DNA from: Chaetomium olivaceum
Taxonomy: Eukaryota; Ascomycota; Sordariomycetes; Sordariales; Chaetomiaceae
Direction of reading: 5' to 3'
DNA length: 64,000 nt
NCBI GenBank assembly: GCA_039881045.1
Contig: JAYWVB010000011.1
Span: forward strand, 558,001-622,000
Part shown: positions 45,123-57,031 of the stretch, piece after piece
How the letters are laid out: each line of letters opens with the position of its first letter
How positions within the stretch are numbered: position 1 is the first letter of the stretch
Translations under genes and position numbers: made by a program
Notes under the pieces: model-generated
Seen by the model: the letters and a program-made list of their open reading frames with translations, nothing else
The model's database searches: none
Told to the model about the DNA's origin: nothing

Positions 45123-47401
45123 ATGCGGCTCTTCAAGTTGACATTGCTCTTTGGGGCGGCTGCGCTGGCCGTTGCGCAATCGCCAGACGTGGACGACGAG
45201 GAGGAGGAGCCGCCCAGGGAAGCCACAATCTTCAATGGGAAAAAGGTCCCGCCGATGCTCGAGTTGACCCCCGACAACTGGGAGAAAGAGTATAAGGCGA
45301 CCAAGTACCTGATGGTCAAGCATTACAGGTAACTAGTTTTGTCCCACGCTACATGACACGCGTGCTGATATCCCCAGCCCGTACTGCCCGCATTGTATCG
45401 ATTATGCTCCGACATTCCAGACGTTGTACGAATTCTACTACACCTCGTCGCCCGCCGGCAACGCACCTAAGGACGCCGACTTTACCGATTTTTACAGCTT
45501 CCGATTCGCCGACATCAACTGCGTCGCATACAACGACCTGTGCTCAAAGCATAAGGTCTCGTCATGGCCGAGCACCATTATCTACGAGGACGGCGAACCG
45601 ATTGTCACCTTCAAGGGTGTCAAAACCATGAGCGTCTTGAGCGGCGCTGTGGAGGATGCTCTGGAGAAGGCAAAGCCGGGGACACGCCCGGCTACGCTTG
45701 AGTTGCCAGAACCGGGCGCCGAGTCGACCCCCCGTACGAACAGCAGACCGGCTGATAAGGGCGAACCGGAGGCGAAGAGCCCAGCAGTTGAGAAGGACGA
45801 GGAGAAGCGCAAAGTAGCTCCTGCTCCACCGATGCCCGAGGCACCGGCCAAGCCCGAAGAGACAACGAGCCCGAAGTACGCCACGATTGCATACAACCCG
45901 CCCCAGCAGAAGATCCTGACGCCGAAGACGGCGCCGAATCCTAACGGCATATCGGTGGCCCTCACGGCCGACACGTTCAAGAGCTTGGTGACCAAGACGC
46001 ACGAACCCTGGTTTGTCAAGTTCTATGCACCGTGGTGCCACCACTGTTTGAGCATCAAGCCGAACTGGGAACAGCTGGCCAAGGAGGTCAAGGGCCGGCT
46101 CAATATTGGCGAGGTCAACTGTGATGCCGACCCCCAGCTGTGCAAGAATGTCGGCGTCAAGGGCTACCCCACCTTCCTTTTCTTCAGGGGTGGCGAGCGC
46201 GTCGAGTACCAGGGTCTCCGTGGTCTGGGTGACTTCATTCAGTATGCTGAGAAGGCGATCGATCTCGCCAGCGGCATCCAGGATGTCGACGCCGAGTCGT
46301 TCAAGGCTCTCGAGGAGAAGGAGGAGGTCATCTTCCTGTACTTTTATGACCACGCCACCACGACCGAGGATTTCAACGCGCTCGAGCGCCTGCCCCTGAG
46401 CCTGATCGGCCGCGGAAAGCTGGTCAGAACACGGGACCCTAAGCTGTACGACCGGTTCAAGATTACCACGTGGCCGCGGCTGCTCGTGGCGCGCGAAGGG
46501 CGTGCTACCTACTATCCCCCGCTCAGCCCGAGGGAGATGCGCGAGACCCACCTGCTGATGAACTGGGTCAAGTCTGTCTGGCTGCCGCTGGTGCCGGAGC
46601 TCACTGCCTCCAACGCGCGCGAGGTCATGGATGGCAGGATTGTTGTTCTCGGCATTCTAAACAGGGAGAACCAAGACTCGTTCCAGGGCGCTATCCGGGA
46701 GATGAAGAGCGCGGCCAACGAGTGGATGGACAAGCAGATCCAGCTGTTCCAGCTCGAGCGGCAAGAGCTGCGCGACGCCAAGCAGCTGCGCATCGAGGAG
46801 GCCGAGGACCGCGACGACCACCGGGCGGCTCGCAATGCAAAGAACATTAGAATCAACATGGATCGGTCGGACCGCAAGGAGGTCACTTTCGCGTGGGTTG
46901 ATGGCGCCTTTTGGCGTAAGTGGATCCGCACCACGTACGGCATCGACATCAAGGACGGCGACAGGGTTATCATTAACGACGAGGATGTAAGTCTCCCCGA
47001 TAATCATTGGATCACACAGAGCAAAAAAGCAGACACTAACCCACCCCCCTTTCCCCCAGAACCGCCGCTACTGGGACCAGACCAGCACGGGCAACCCGAT
47101 CGTGCCCTCGCGCACCTCCATCCTCGAGACCATCAACAAGGTCACGGCCAGCCCGCCCAAGCTCAAGCCCAAGCTGACCATCGGCTTCTTCGAGAAGATC
47201 GTCTTTGACGTCAAGACCACCTTCAAGGAACACCCCTACCTCAGCTCGGGCTGTGTCCTGGGCATCGCCTTCGGCTGCCTGTCTCTCTTCCGCGGCAGGA
47301 TAAGGAAGACGAGGGGCGGCCACTTCCGGCTGGACGAGCCTGCTAATGGCAGGGGGGCGCCGCTGCTGGGGGTGTCGGCGAACGGGAACAAGGTGGACTA
47401 G
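45123..47401 (+). CDS. Membrane-bound protein disulfide isomerase, Eps1-like
   Basis: The product is a 718-residue ER protein. A signal peptide (MRLFKLTLLFGAAALAVA) is followed by a very acidic segment. The first thioredoxin domain has the active site SPYCPHC (about residue 71), the second has YAPWCHHC (about residue 289). A long C-terminal part follows, with a coiled-coil segment (MDKQIQLFQLERQELRDAKQ). One membrane helix lies near residue 667 (GCVLGIAFGCLSLF), with a basic RGRIRK stop-transfer and a cytosolic tail of about 35 residues. Yeast Eps1 has the same layout and the same CPHC first site. Exons: 45123-45328, 45378-46986 and 47060-47401. No KDEL/HDEL is present, so retention would rely on the membrane anchor. 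No frame break. Its likely job is folding or quality control of membrane proteins. Confidence 0.88.
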
Positions 47402-49144
47402 ATGGGGGAAGTTGGATTGGGAATGAGGATAGGAATGGGCGGGATTGGACGGGTGTGGTGGAGGGGATGGGTCGGGGCTGGGCTTCGGACGAATAATTCG
47501 GGTCTTTTTTTGCCGTATACATGGTGTGTGTATAACACCTTGGTCTTGATAGGGGACGGCTCTTTTTTGGGTGTCTGGACAAAGTGGATGTTGGGAAGGA
47601 GGGAGGGGGAGGGAGGGTCAGGCCGCCGGTGTTGCATACTAATATCTTATTCCTGGCTTAGAGGCGCTCCCCTCTTGAACTGTTTTGTATTGGTTTTAGT
47701 TTGTGCTTACTCCGGCCGGTGTGTTTGTTGTATGTAGGTAGACATGGAGTTTTGGCTTACGGGTTTGGCTGTGTGGTGTGGCGGTACATTGTCATCATCG
47801 TAGCTGTTGGATGGTAATGAGCCGGCTTACCCCGTACTCAACATCGATCTGTGTTTTCTCGGCTACCTAGACCGTTTCTCGCAGCGGTTACTTACACCGT
47901 TTCCCGACTGCGGTCAAGCACAGCGGCTGAGCAAAGTCTTCACACTGGCCTGCCCGGCTTGGGCTGCATTTGGTTAGCTACCGAGTTGTTCGGGATGTTT
48001 TGTATTGGTCGGCGCCAGGTTGTGAGACCTCGTGTCAGATGTTCGGATGCACGGCGGATATCGGGTGCTACACACATTCTTGAGCCGCCGAGATCGGGGG
48101 TTGGTCAGAATGCCTTACCTCCATCCAGTACTTCGCGGTTGGCTGAGTTACGCTAGGTGAGGTGGCACGGAAATGTTTCGGAAGGTTATTACGGGCTGTT
48201 AATGAGTTTTAAACAGTGCGTTTGAAACCCCTACAGTCGAGCGAGCAGCTTGCTACATTTTCTAGTAAGTTCTAGGATAGATATCTTGCGGTGTCCTCAC
48301 GTTCTGTCGTGTAACTATGGTCCCGCGCATTCTCTCGGCCTTTTTTGAGGCCGGGTTGAGACATGATCTTCATGTGTCCGGATCTGTCAAAGTCGGTCTA
48401 AGCCACAACGCTTTGTGCCCGCTGACTACCAGACCGTCGGGAACGGAAGAGCTGACTCTGCGGAGCATACAGTCAATAGCTGGGTCGGAATTCGAGAGCA
48501 AAAGGAACAAGATACGCTCCACAGGTAAAATAGGATAAGCAGCGAGTGGCCAGGGGCAACATGCCAACGGGTAGCTGCAGAGGCGAGACGCTCAGTTATC
48601 TCGATGTGCAGCGTCTAATTCGTCAATTGGATCTCATAGACTGGGTGCATATTACAGAAAGCCACTAACGTTAGAAGGGTGGTGTCTGGTGGGCGAGTGA
48701 CAAGCTGGGCCGGGCAGGCCGCAAAACGGGCCGCAGGAGAAGCTGCCCTATGACGAGGTCCAGCGGGCCCGGCATTCGACGTCGTGGGGAATGTAGATAA
48801 ATAGAAGCAGGAGAGTGTCTAAAAGGGACGCCCAAGCGGTCGGTTTGTGCAGCTCTCTTGTATGGTTGTATGCATGTATGGGAAATATGGACATGTGTGC
48901 CTGGCGTATGAAACAGATTCTCAAGCGCAAGGAAACAAAAGAAGCAAACTTTTCTGGCAAAACCTCAAATATCAAACTCTGTGACCGAGGACTTGCAACA
49001 GAAGGGAAACAAAATGTCGGATAATAAAAGAAAGAAATCCTGCAGAAGCGTGGGCCTCGTCCATCTAGAACCCCCCATCACCACCAACGCCCAGCAAGCA
49101 GAAGGGACACACAAAAAGCCAGAAGCACCCGCCGCCCTTACAGC
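47402..49144. other. Convergent 3' flanks, no gene seen
   Basis: This is 1.74 kb between the PDI and acetyltransferase genes. Short open frames only; no introns or conserved motifs. The first 350 bp is G/T-rich. Confidence 0.5.
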
Positions 49145-49801
49145 CTATGGCGAGGACGGCAGAAATTCCTTGTAAAAGAATGTTTCTCCCTTCTTCCCGT
49201 TCGGCAGCGCCCGACTGAAGTGCGGCACTTTCCCGATCTCGGTGTAGTCCAGCTTCCTGAAGGCCATCTCAGCCACGCTGTCCGTCTCGGTGTCGACGAG
49301 CTGTCCAGCAGTTAGCACCCAGAAAGCCACGAAACCCCTAACCAAAGCCAACCCCCTCAAGAGAGTAAGGGAAGAAAAAAAACGCACCAGCAACGACCGC
49401 CCCTTCTTCGCCGCCTCATACTCCAGCGCGGCCACCAGCGACCTCGCGCCGCCCTGACGGCGATGTCTCCGATCCACCAGCACGGCATCGATATGGCCGC
49501 GGAACGAGCCCGTCTCGGTCTCGGCGAGCTTCAGCATGGCGATCCCGCGCAGGTCAGTGCCCAGGGGTTTCTTGCCGGGCTTGGTCTCCGGCAGCAGCAG
49601 CACGATGATGCGCGTGGCGCCGGCGGCCTCGGCGATGCGCTCCTTCCACCAGGGGAGCAGCTTCTCGTTGGTGAGCGGCGGCAGGAAGGGCCCGACCATG
49701 TGGTCGAGCGTGATGCACGAGGCGTGCAGGGCGGCCATGTAGGGGACTAGGTGGCCGTGCTGCTCCGGGGAGAAGGTGTAGGTCATGGAGGTGGACGTCA
49801 T
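49145..49801 (-). CDS. GNAT-family N-acetyltransferase
   Basis: GNAT enzymes move an acetyl group from acetyl-CoA to an amine; the substrate here is unknown. Exon 1 (49801-49388) starts MTSTSMTYTFSPEQHGHLVP. It contains the central strand GIAMLKLAETETGSFRGHID and the acetyl-CoA pyrophosphate-binding loop as VDRRHRRQGGARSLVAALE (R/Q-x-x-G-x-G/A pattern). An 87-bp intron (49387-49301, GTGCGT to CAG) leads to exon 2 with the C-terminal LDYTEIGKVPHFSRAL. The length is 189 residues. The intron is a multiple of three and has no stop in frame, so an unspliced message would add 29 residues. The conserved fold favours splicing. Confidence 0.85.
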   Translation of the reverse strand: MTSTSMTYTFSPEQHGHLVPYMAALHASCITLDHMVGPFLPPLTNEKLLPWWKERIAEAAGATRIIVLLLPETKPGKKPLGTDLRGIAMLKLAETETGSFRGHIDAVLVDRRHRRQGGARSLVAALEYEAAKKGRSLLVRFFSSLTLLRGLALVRGFVAFWVLTAGQLVDTETDSVAEMAFRKLDYTEIGKVPHFSRALPNGKKGETFFYKEFLPSSP

Positions 49802-52003
49802 GGTGGGCTTTTTTCCCCGGTTGTTTCTTCCCCCCCTTTCTTTCTTGTGCCTTTCTTTTATTTTTTGGGGGGGACTGTGTAGTCTCGGTTTAGTGTCGCC
49901 CTTTTTCACGGATGCAAGGTGAGTGAGTGAGTGAGTGTGATGTCGTCTCGGGAGCAAGACTGGTAGGTACGGTAGGTAGGTAGGAGGTACGTCGATGGGA
50001 GGGGTGCCCCGTTGGGTTGTCTGTCCAGCGACAATGATGATAACGGCTAATAGCAGGACACACAGCAGCGGCAACGAGATGATTCTCTTCTGAGACCACG
50101 ACGACTCTCCGGTGGCATTACCGCGCCAATGTCATGTCCCCCCTGTCCTTCACACCCCCTCCCTTTCCTCTTCGAGGGCCTGGTTCGAGCGAACAGCAAC
50201 CCCGGGGCCGTCGAAAGTCGGTGGTCTGCGGGGCAAAGGAAGAAAAAAGTCAGAACTCAGCCAATTGTGTGTATGGCGCCGACACCGGATAACTAAGGGT
50301 CTTGGAAAATGTCTCACAGCGGGATGGTGGGTTGAAATTTTGCTTTTTTCCCCCTTGGTGGGAGGGTGGAAGGTTCCCAAATCGAAGATTGGGGGTGATT
50401 TGGGGGAATGGGGGAGTTCGAGGCTAGTGTAGAACGGGGGTTGATGTACTGTACGGAGGTGATGGATGGGGGGTGGTTCATCACCGTCACACTTTTAGAC
50501 TCGGTACCCAGGTTGAGACTAGAAGAGTGGTGATTCCCGTACCTTATAATGTTATATCGCAACTATGATGCACGCACTTTGCATGACGGCTCACCGGTCG
50601 GCCTATTGCCCATGTCGAGTTCTGCAGGGTGACAAGCCGGTGCAGCAGCGGTGCAGAAGCGGGAACCTGGACTGCAGGAGGGTGTGGCTCGATTTGCTGT
50701 CGGGCCAAGGTTAGGGCCAGAAAAAATGGAAACCTGCAGTGAGATAGATGCCCGCTGCTGCCGCTGTTAACGCAGGCACCGCCAGGGGAAAAGGCCGTCC
50801 CGTCAAAGGCTGGATGGGGCCCTTTTCCGGGTTTCCATCCAGGGTTTCCAGGGTTTCCACACGCTCAAATGCATCCCGGAGCTGGTGCCGTAGGTGGCTT
50901 GCGTCGGAGCCAGTTAGCACGCTTGGTACCCTAGCGCCACAAGACTTTTTAGCACGGGGGTACCCGCGGCAAAGAAAAGACCAAATTGACAAAAATGACC
51001 GGGGGCCGTCATTTTAGCGTCACCACACTTTTTGGCCTTCACCGAACCCCCGAACCAAGCCTCCACGAGAGACGAGAGGGTGTTCTCTCTTTCATTCGTG
51101 TAACATAGTTACATGGATAATACATGACAGCATGGCAAGCGACAGGCACACCAACCCGGAATAGCCGATATGGAAAACCATGTGCGAGCCACATCCGGGC
51201 AGCGACACTCTGCGATGCCGGCCTTTTACACTACGATTGCGCCATGACCTGACTTCCTACGGGCATATATGGACCCGACCTATTCGTTCAGAGGATTTCT
51301 CGGGATTCCCTGGCTACTTTCGGACCCTCTCCCGTGTCAGTCACAATACAAAACAAGCACGAGACCGGACATCAATGAAATTAAGCCTTGCCTTGCCGAG
51401 GTGGATTCCTTCTCAGCCCTATCTCACTTGCCATGCCGTGAGTTCGATCGAATGGCCCTAAAAACTGACAACCCAGAGATGGCCGGTTCTTGGGTGGGAT
51501 GCCGTGGGCGGAATGGGGCTGCTCCCCACCAAGCAGCGGATTCCCGGCTGGCTCAGGCAAACAGCAGCTGAATGTCCGGGTTCCCATTGGCCATGCGCGT
51601 TCTAGACTAGCTCGTGCCGACGACGCAGTCAGCTCTTCGACTTCACTCGACTCAGGGGTAGGGTAGGCTGAGAGGGGCACTGGGGGGAGAGGGGGATGAT
51701 GCAAGGAACCCGAGTAACTACAGATTAAACCGGACACCATCTCAATTCCAAATAACTACAGTACCTTACCAACCAGGTCAGATACAACCAGATTCGGCTT
51801 CCCAGGTTTCCGACGTTGCCATTCGCAGCATTCCTATCTGGTAGCATTTAGTCCCCGTCTGGTCACGCTACCCTCCGTTTCACAATCCCGGCCTCACGGG
51901 CTCATTATTCCTGCGTTTTCCGATTTCTTGTTCAATAGCCCCGCACTCTGCTGCCCAAGCCCACGCCGAGATTTGCCCTTGACCAGACTTCGACACCGAA
52001 GCC
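49802..52003. promoter_or_regulatory. Long divergent intergenic region between the GNAT and PLD genes
   Basis: This is 2.2 kb without a supported gene. GAGTGAGTGAGTG and GTAGGTAGGTAGG simple repeats lie in the GNAT leader (about 49920-49985), and a GGGTTTCCA motif is tandemly repeated near 50828-50860. The last 250 bp is a C-rich leader for PLD. Confidence 0.5.
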
Positions 52004-55000
52004 ATGGACTTCCATTCGCTACTTCGCAAAGCCAAACAGGGCATTGAGGATTTCATGCCCGGCGATGAGAAGCATTCGCATACCCATGATGGTCATGAGT
52101 GTCACGAGGACGATGCCCACGCCGAGTACGGCACGAACCGCTACTGCTCATTCGCTCCTCAGAGCTCGGGTCACCCTAAGTGGTATGTCGACGGCGCTTC
52201 GTATTTCTGGGCCGTCTCCATGGCCCTGGAAGGTATGTGATGTGTCTATGGATACTTCGTACACCGCGAATACTACTACGTATTCGCATTCACTGACTTG
52301 GCGACCCCAATCCCATCACACACCACACACACACACACACACACCCTTGGCGCTAACCCCACGTGCGCAGAGGCCCGGGAATACATCTACATCCTGGACT
52401 GGTGGCTGAGGTAATTCTGCTACCCGCGAGAAGCCGAGTGGACTGTGACGTTGACTGACACTCGGTAGCCCGGAACTGTACCTGCGTCGACCCCCTGCCC
52501 GCAATGAGCGCTACCGCTTGGACAAGATGCTCAAAGCCGCGGCTGAGCGCGGCGTAAAGGTCTACGTGATCGTCTACAAGGAGGTGCCCCAGGCCTTGAC
52601 ACGTGAGCGGAACCCCATGGATCATGCATGTACTGTGGACCAAGACTGACCAGAAGAACAGTGAATTCGATAGTAGGATAGCCCACCACACGTTCTAGGC
52701 CTTGGATGACACTGACGGCCCGTAGCACACCAAGCATGCCCTGGAAGCCCTTCACCCCAACATCAAGGTCTTCCGCCACCCGGACCACCATCACAGCGGC
52801 AATGACTTCGTCACGGGTCTGCAAGAGCTCCATGCCAGCCTGCAGAACTTTAGCCTGAAGACATTCGACCTTGCCAGGGCGTCCCAGGATGCCGTCAAGT
52901 CACTCTACGGCACTGCTGATGACATCGTCCTGTTCTATTCCCACCATGAGAAGCTCTGCCTCATCGACGGGAAACTGGCATTCATGGGTGGTCTCGATAT
53001 GTGTAGGTTGTATCTTGAGTGACAGGGAGATCATGTACTGACTGTTGCAGGCTTTGGAAGATGGGACACAAACAGTAGGCTCTGCTGACCCAGGATGATT
53101 GCTGCGAATGTACCTTATGCTTACAAGTTAGGCCATCCCATCGCCGACGCCCATCCCGGGAACATAGATGACATTGTGTTTCCTGGCCAAGACTACAACA
53201 ACGCGAGGATCTACGACTTTGAGGATGTCGAAAAGTGGGAGAACAACAAGCGTACGTTTATTCTCCGGCTCCCACCCCTTCCCCATTTCTTCCACCCATT
53301 ATTTTTGCGCCGTCTTCGACCCTTGACGTGACTAACAAATCCAGTGGACCGCACGAAGAGCTCCCGGATGGGATGGTCCGATATCAGCATCAGCCTTTCG
53401 GGACCGATCGTAGACAGCTTGGCCATCCACTTCACCCAGCGATGGTAAGTACTAATAAACCCAACATTTCCTAGGCCATACTAACCCCCGAAGGAACTTC
53501 ATCTTCGACAAGAAGTACAGCACGCGGGACATCGGCAAGTACCAGCGTCTCCAGGCCCCGCACGCGCACCGAAGCGCGGCGAGCCACCTCTTGGGCGATG
53601 GCGAGGACTACTTTGGCGGACTGCAGAACCGGTTCTCGCGGCACATGCATCGCTTCCTTGGGGACGAGGAAGAAGCGCCTCATGCCGCGCCCCACCGCCA
53701 AAGTGATGGCGCCCATATCCAAGTGACTCGAAGGTATGAGTGCCAATAATGATATTGCGCGCTGTGCTAACCGGAACAGCTGCTGTAAATGGTCGTTGGG
53801 TACAAGCACAGAGCACTCAATTGCCAACGCTTACATCGAGGCCATCAAGAACGCCAAACACTTTGTCTACATTGAGAACCAGGTTTGTTTGGTCCTTGTA
53901 ACTGGTGTCGGATGGGCACTAACTGGTGCAGTTCTTCATCACTGCCACCTCGGACAAGCAGAAGCCGGTTAGCAACAGAATCGGCCGGGCCATCGTGGAC
54001 CGCATTGTCCGCGCCCACCAGAACAACGAAGAGTTCCATATCATCGTCATGATGCCGGCCGTTCCCGCCTTCGCTGGAGACCTCAAGTCCGAGGGCGCGC
54101 TCGGTACCAGAGCCATCATGGAGTTCCAATACGACTCCATCAACCGCGGCGGCAGCAGCATCATCGAGACCCTCCGCAGCTCAGGAGTCGACGACCCCCA
54201 CAGGTACATCAACTTCTACAACCTGCGCAGCTACGACCGCATCAACTCGAGCGCCATCATGGGCAATGTCGAGCGCGAGAGCGGCGTCCGCTACGGCGAC
54301 GCCCAGCGCGAATACAACGAGCGCTACGAAGGCGGCAGCCACGGCGACAGCCAGTACCGGCGCTACCAAGAAGCCGCCAGCCACCTCTCCGACCAAACCT
54401 GGAACTCGGTCTCAGCCTGCTACATGCAAAACGGCCCGGACCTGCATTCCATCCCGTGGACCGGCTCCCCCGAAGACGAACTCAAAGCCTTCGTCTCGGA
54501 ACAGCTCTACATCCACAGCAAAGTCCTCATCGCCGACGACCAGCTCGTCATCTGCGGGTCGGCCAACCTCAACGACCGGTCCCAGCTGGGCAACCACGAC
54601 AGCGAGATCGCCGTCATCATCGAAGACCCGACGCCCATCCGCAGCACCATGGCCGGGCGGCCGCACACCGCCTCTGCCTTCGCCGCCTCCCTTCGCCGCC
54701 AGCTCTTCCGCAAGCACCTCGGCCTCCTGCCCCACCAACCCCCCGACGCCGCCACGCACAACTGGACGCCCGTCACGCACGGCCGGCCAGGCAACGACTA
54801 CGACTGGGACTCGGCGGCGGACCGGCTGGTGCAGGACCCGCTGGCGGGCGGGTTCCTGGAGCTGTGGCGCGGCACGGCGCGGCGCAACACGGCCATCTTC
54901 CGGCGCGCGTTCCACGCGGTGCCCGACGACCAGATGCGCACGTGGGAGGACTACGACCGGCTCTTCTCGCGCTACTTCGTCATGCCCGGCGAGACGGCCG

Positions 55001-55211
55001 AGCAGGCGGCCGAAGGGTACAAGCAGGGGAAAGTGGACTACGGGCATGTGGTCCCCGCGGATTTCCCCGGCGGGGTGAGGGAGCTGAAGGAGTGGCTGGG
55101 CGGGGTCCGGGCACGTTGGTGGAGATGCCGCTGCAGTTCTTGATCGGGGTGGATGATTTGGCCAAGGACGGGTTGGCGTTGAATAGCTTGACTGATGAGT
55201 TGTATACGTAA
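52004..55211 (+). CDS. Phospholipase D (two HKD motifs, no PX/PH domains)
   Basis: PLD hydrolyses phosphatidylcholine to phosphatidic acid. The protein starts MDFHSLLRKAKQGIEDFMPG, has a His-rich stretch, then the catalytic halves. The first HKD motif is HHEKLCLIDGKLAFMGG (52941-52990), the second IHSKVLIADDQLVICGSANL (about 54510-54570). I place eleven exons: 52004-52232, 52371-52410, 52469-52602, 52662-52672, 52726-53002, 53051-53074, 53132-53251, 53345-53444, 53494-53733, 53780-53882 and 53932-55211. Exon 4 is only 11 bases and exon 6 only 24, yet both are needed for the conserved text (ALTLNSIHTKH and CFGRWDTN). The frame breaks once at 55109-55111 (a G run one short), after which TLVEMPLQFLIGVDDLAKDG closes the protein. 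The total is about 850 residues. The lack of PX/PH domains fits the short fungal PLD type. Confidence 0.92.
52322..52344 (+). repeat. CA microsatellite in PLD intron 1
   Basis: A run of CA dinucleotides lies near the middle of the first PLD intron. Confidence 0.8.
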
Positions 55212-55676
55212 GGGAAGGGAAGGGAAGGGGGGTGAGTGGGGTGGGATGGGGTTGGTTGGATGTACTGGGTAGTAGTAGATTGATGAAGTTGGGCGCCGTG
55301 TGTGTGTTGGGGACAGGATAACTAAGGTAGGTAGGTAGCTAGCGCACGGCACCCACGTCGACGTCTCCTTGGATAGGTAGTCATCTCAGGAGGATAGGAG
55401 TAATGTAACCTTGATCTGTTTGACATGACTTCGCTGAGTGAGAATATTAAAAGCATAAAGATGTGGACAGGCCTGTAAACGCGCTTCCACAGTTCCGCCG
55501 GTCACAAACACATAAACCCAGGTTTCCCATGGACGGCAAACCCACATGCCATTCGAAACCGTTCTTGCACCACCAGGCCGGCGGCCCAGGATTTTATAAA
55601 GATACATACATGTCTGGCCCCCCTGGCCAGCGAACCCCCCGCCCCCAAGTACCACGCCGGACGCCACAACCCGCAA
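55212..55676. other. Convergent 3' flanks of PLD and SEC62
   Basis: This is 465 bp without a supported gene. Simple repeats of GGGAA (about 55212-55230) and GTAGGTAGGTAG (about 55327-55338) are present. Confidence 0.5.
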
Positions 55677-57031
55677 TCACTCTTCGTCGTCTTCCAGTTC
55701 CTCAACCCTCGGCGCCACATAGCTGCGCTGCTGCGGGCCCGTAGCGATCTGTGTGGCAGTGGCGGTCGTAGTGGCGCTCGCGGGGGCAGGTTGTCCAGTA
55801 GCGCTGGAGAAGGTGGCGCCGGCAGCTGCGGAACTGCTGGCTGACTTCTTGGACTTCTTCTTCTTCTTGGCGGCGGCGGGCTGGGAACAGTCAGCATCAT
55901 GGATTGGAAAGATCAGAGTCGGGGAAACAAAAACTCACCTCGTGCCACGCCCAAACAGGCTTGAAGCTGTCCACGACGGAGACGTCCTCCCACAGGTTGG
56001 GGAACAGCCAGAAGCCGGGCGACACGATGAAGTAGGTGATGCAGAAGAGGATAACGCGGAAGATGGCCATGGCGAAGAACAAGCCCATGAAGCACAAGAA
56101 GGCCCAGCTGAGGTAGTAGCCCCCCTGGCGCAGCTTGACGGGCCACAGCGGGTAGCACACAACAGCAAAGATGGCGGCCAGGGCGAGGGCGGCGTACACC
56201 TTGCGCATGACCTGGCTGCCCTCCCACAGCCAAACGTAGTACATGTCGTCGCCGGCCTCCTGCTGCGGCTCGATGCGCACCGTCCACAGGCCCTTGGTGC
56301 GCTTGCCCCCCTTCTTGGCCGGGCCGTGGTCGTGGCCCTCGTGCGGGTCCGACTTGACCACGCGCAGCGCGAGCATCGACAGCGGAAGCAGCTTGAACGC
56401 GTTCTCGAGCGACGCGCGGTCCGTGATCTCCGGGAGCGCGGGGTTCTTCTTGCGCGCGGCCTTGTAGGCGTCGGACTGGAGCGCGCGGAGGGCGCGTTTG
56501 ACCTGGGTCGGTTAGCGACGGGCGCGGGTGGCGAAGGGTGGGGGGGGAAGTGGGCTTACTCTGAACATGTCCTTACGCTCGCCATTGAGAATGCAGGTGC
56601 GCGGCTTGAGGCTCTGGCTACGGAGAAACTTGGCGAGCGAAATCGCAACGGGGTTAGGCGGCCCCGGCACTATCGGTTGTTGCTGGCCCTGAGGCGGGTG
56701 TTGGTGCTGATGTTGATGAGGGTGGGGGTGCTGATGCTGGTGCTGGTGTTGATGTTCGCCTTCTTGACCCTGCTGTTGTTGTTGCTGTGCTGCTGCTGCT
56801 GTGCTTGCATCCGCTCCTGTGCCTGTCGCTTGAGATGTTCTGCGGTTGTTAGCTCGGGTTGAACACGTATCGGTATCGGACGGTGGGCTCACCAATGAAC
56901 TGCGGCACGGTCAATCCCATCTTCTCGGCATCAATGGCAAGTTGTCGTTGCATATGAGCAATCTGCTCTGGGCTAGGCATCATGGGCATCTGCCCACCCT
57001 GGGGAGGACCCTGGGGAGGAGGGGCTTGCAT
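55677..57031 (-). CDS. SEC62: Sec62, ER protein-translocation subunit
   Basis: Sec62 works with Sec61/Sec63 in post-translational import into the ER. Exon 1 (57031-56893) encodes MQAPPPQGPPQGGQMPMMPS and PEQIAHMQRQLAIDAEKMGL. Exon 2 (56839-56560) carries the conserved cytosolic domain (ISLAKFLRSQSLKPRTCILN). Exon 3 (56502-55939) gives VKRALRALQSDAYKAARKKN and then two membrane helices (AALALAAIFAVVCYPLW; FLCFMGLFFAMAIFRVILFC). Exon 4 (55880-55677) is a Lys-rich and then acidic tail ending VEELEDDEE. Between exon 1 and the folded domain there is an unusual Gln/His-repeat insert (56690-56800). The frame breaks once at about 56785-56797 within the CAG/CAA repeat; one base is missing. The repaired length is about 395 residues, normal for the family. 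An in-frame ATG 24 codons upstream is possible. Confidence 0.92.

Noticed and set aside
55753..56862. Plus-strand open frame of 369 codons
   Set aside because: It lies antisense over SEC62, which is conserved and spliced consistently; this frame is a GC-rich shadow.
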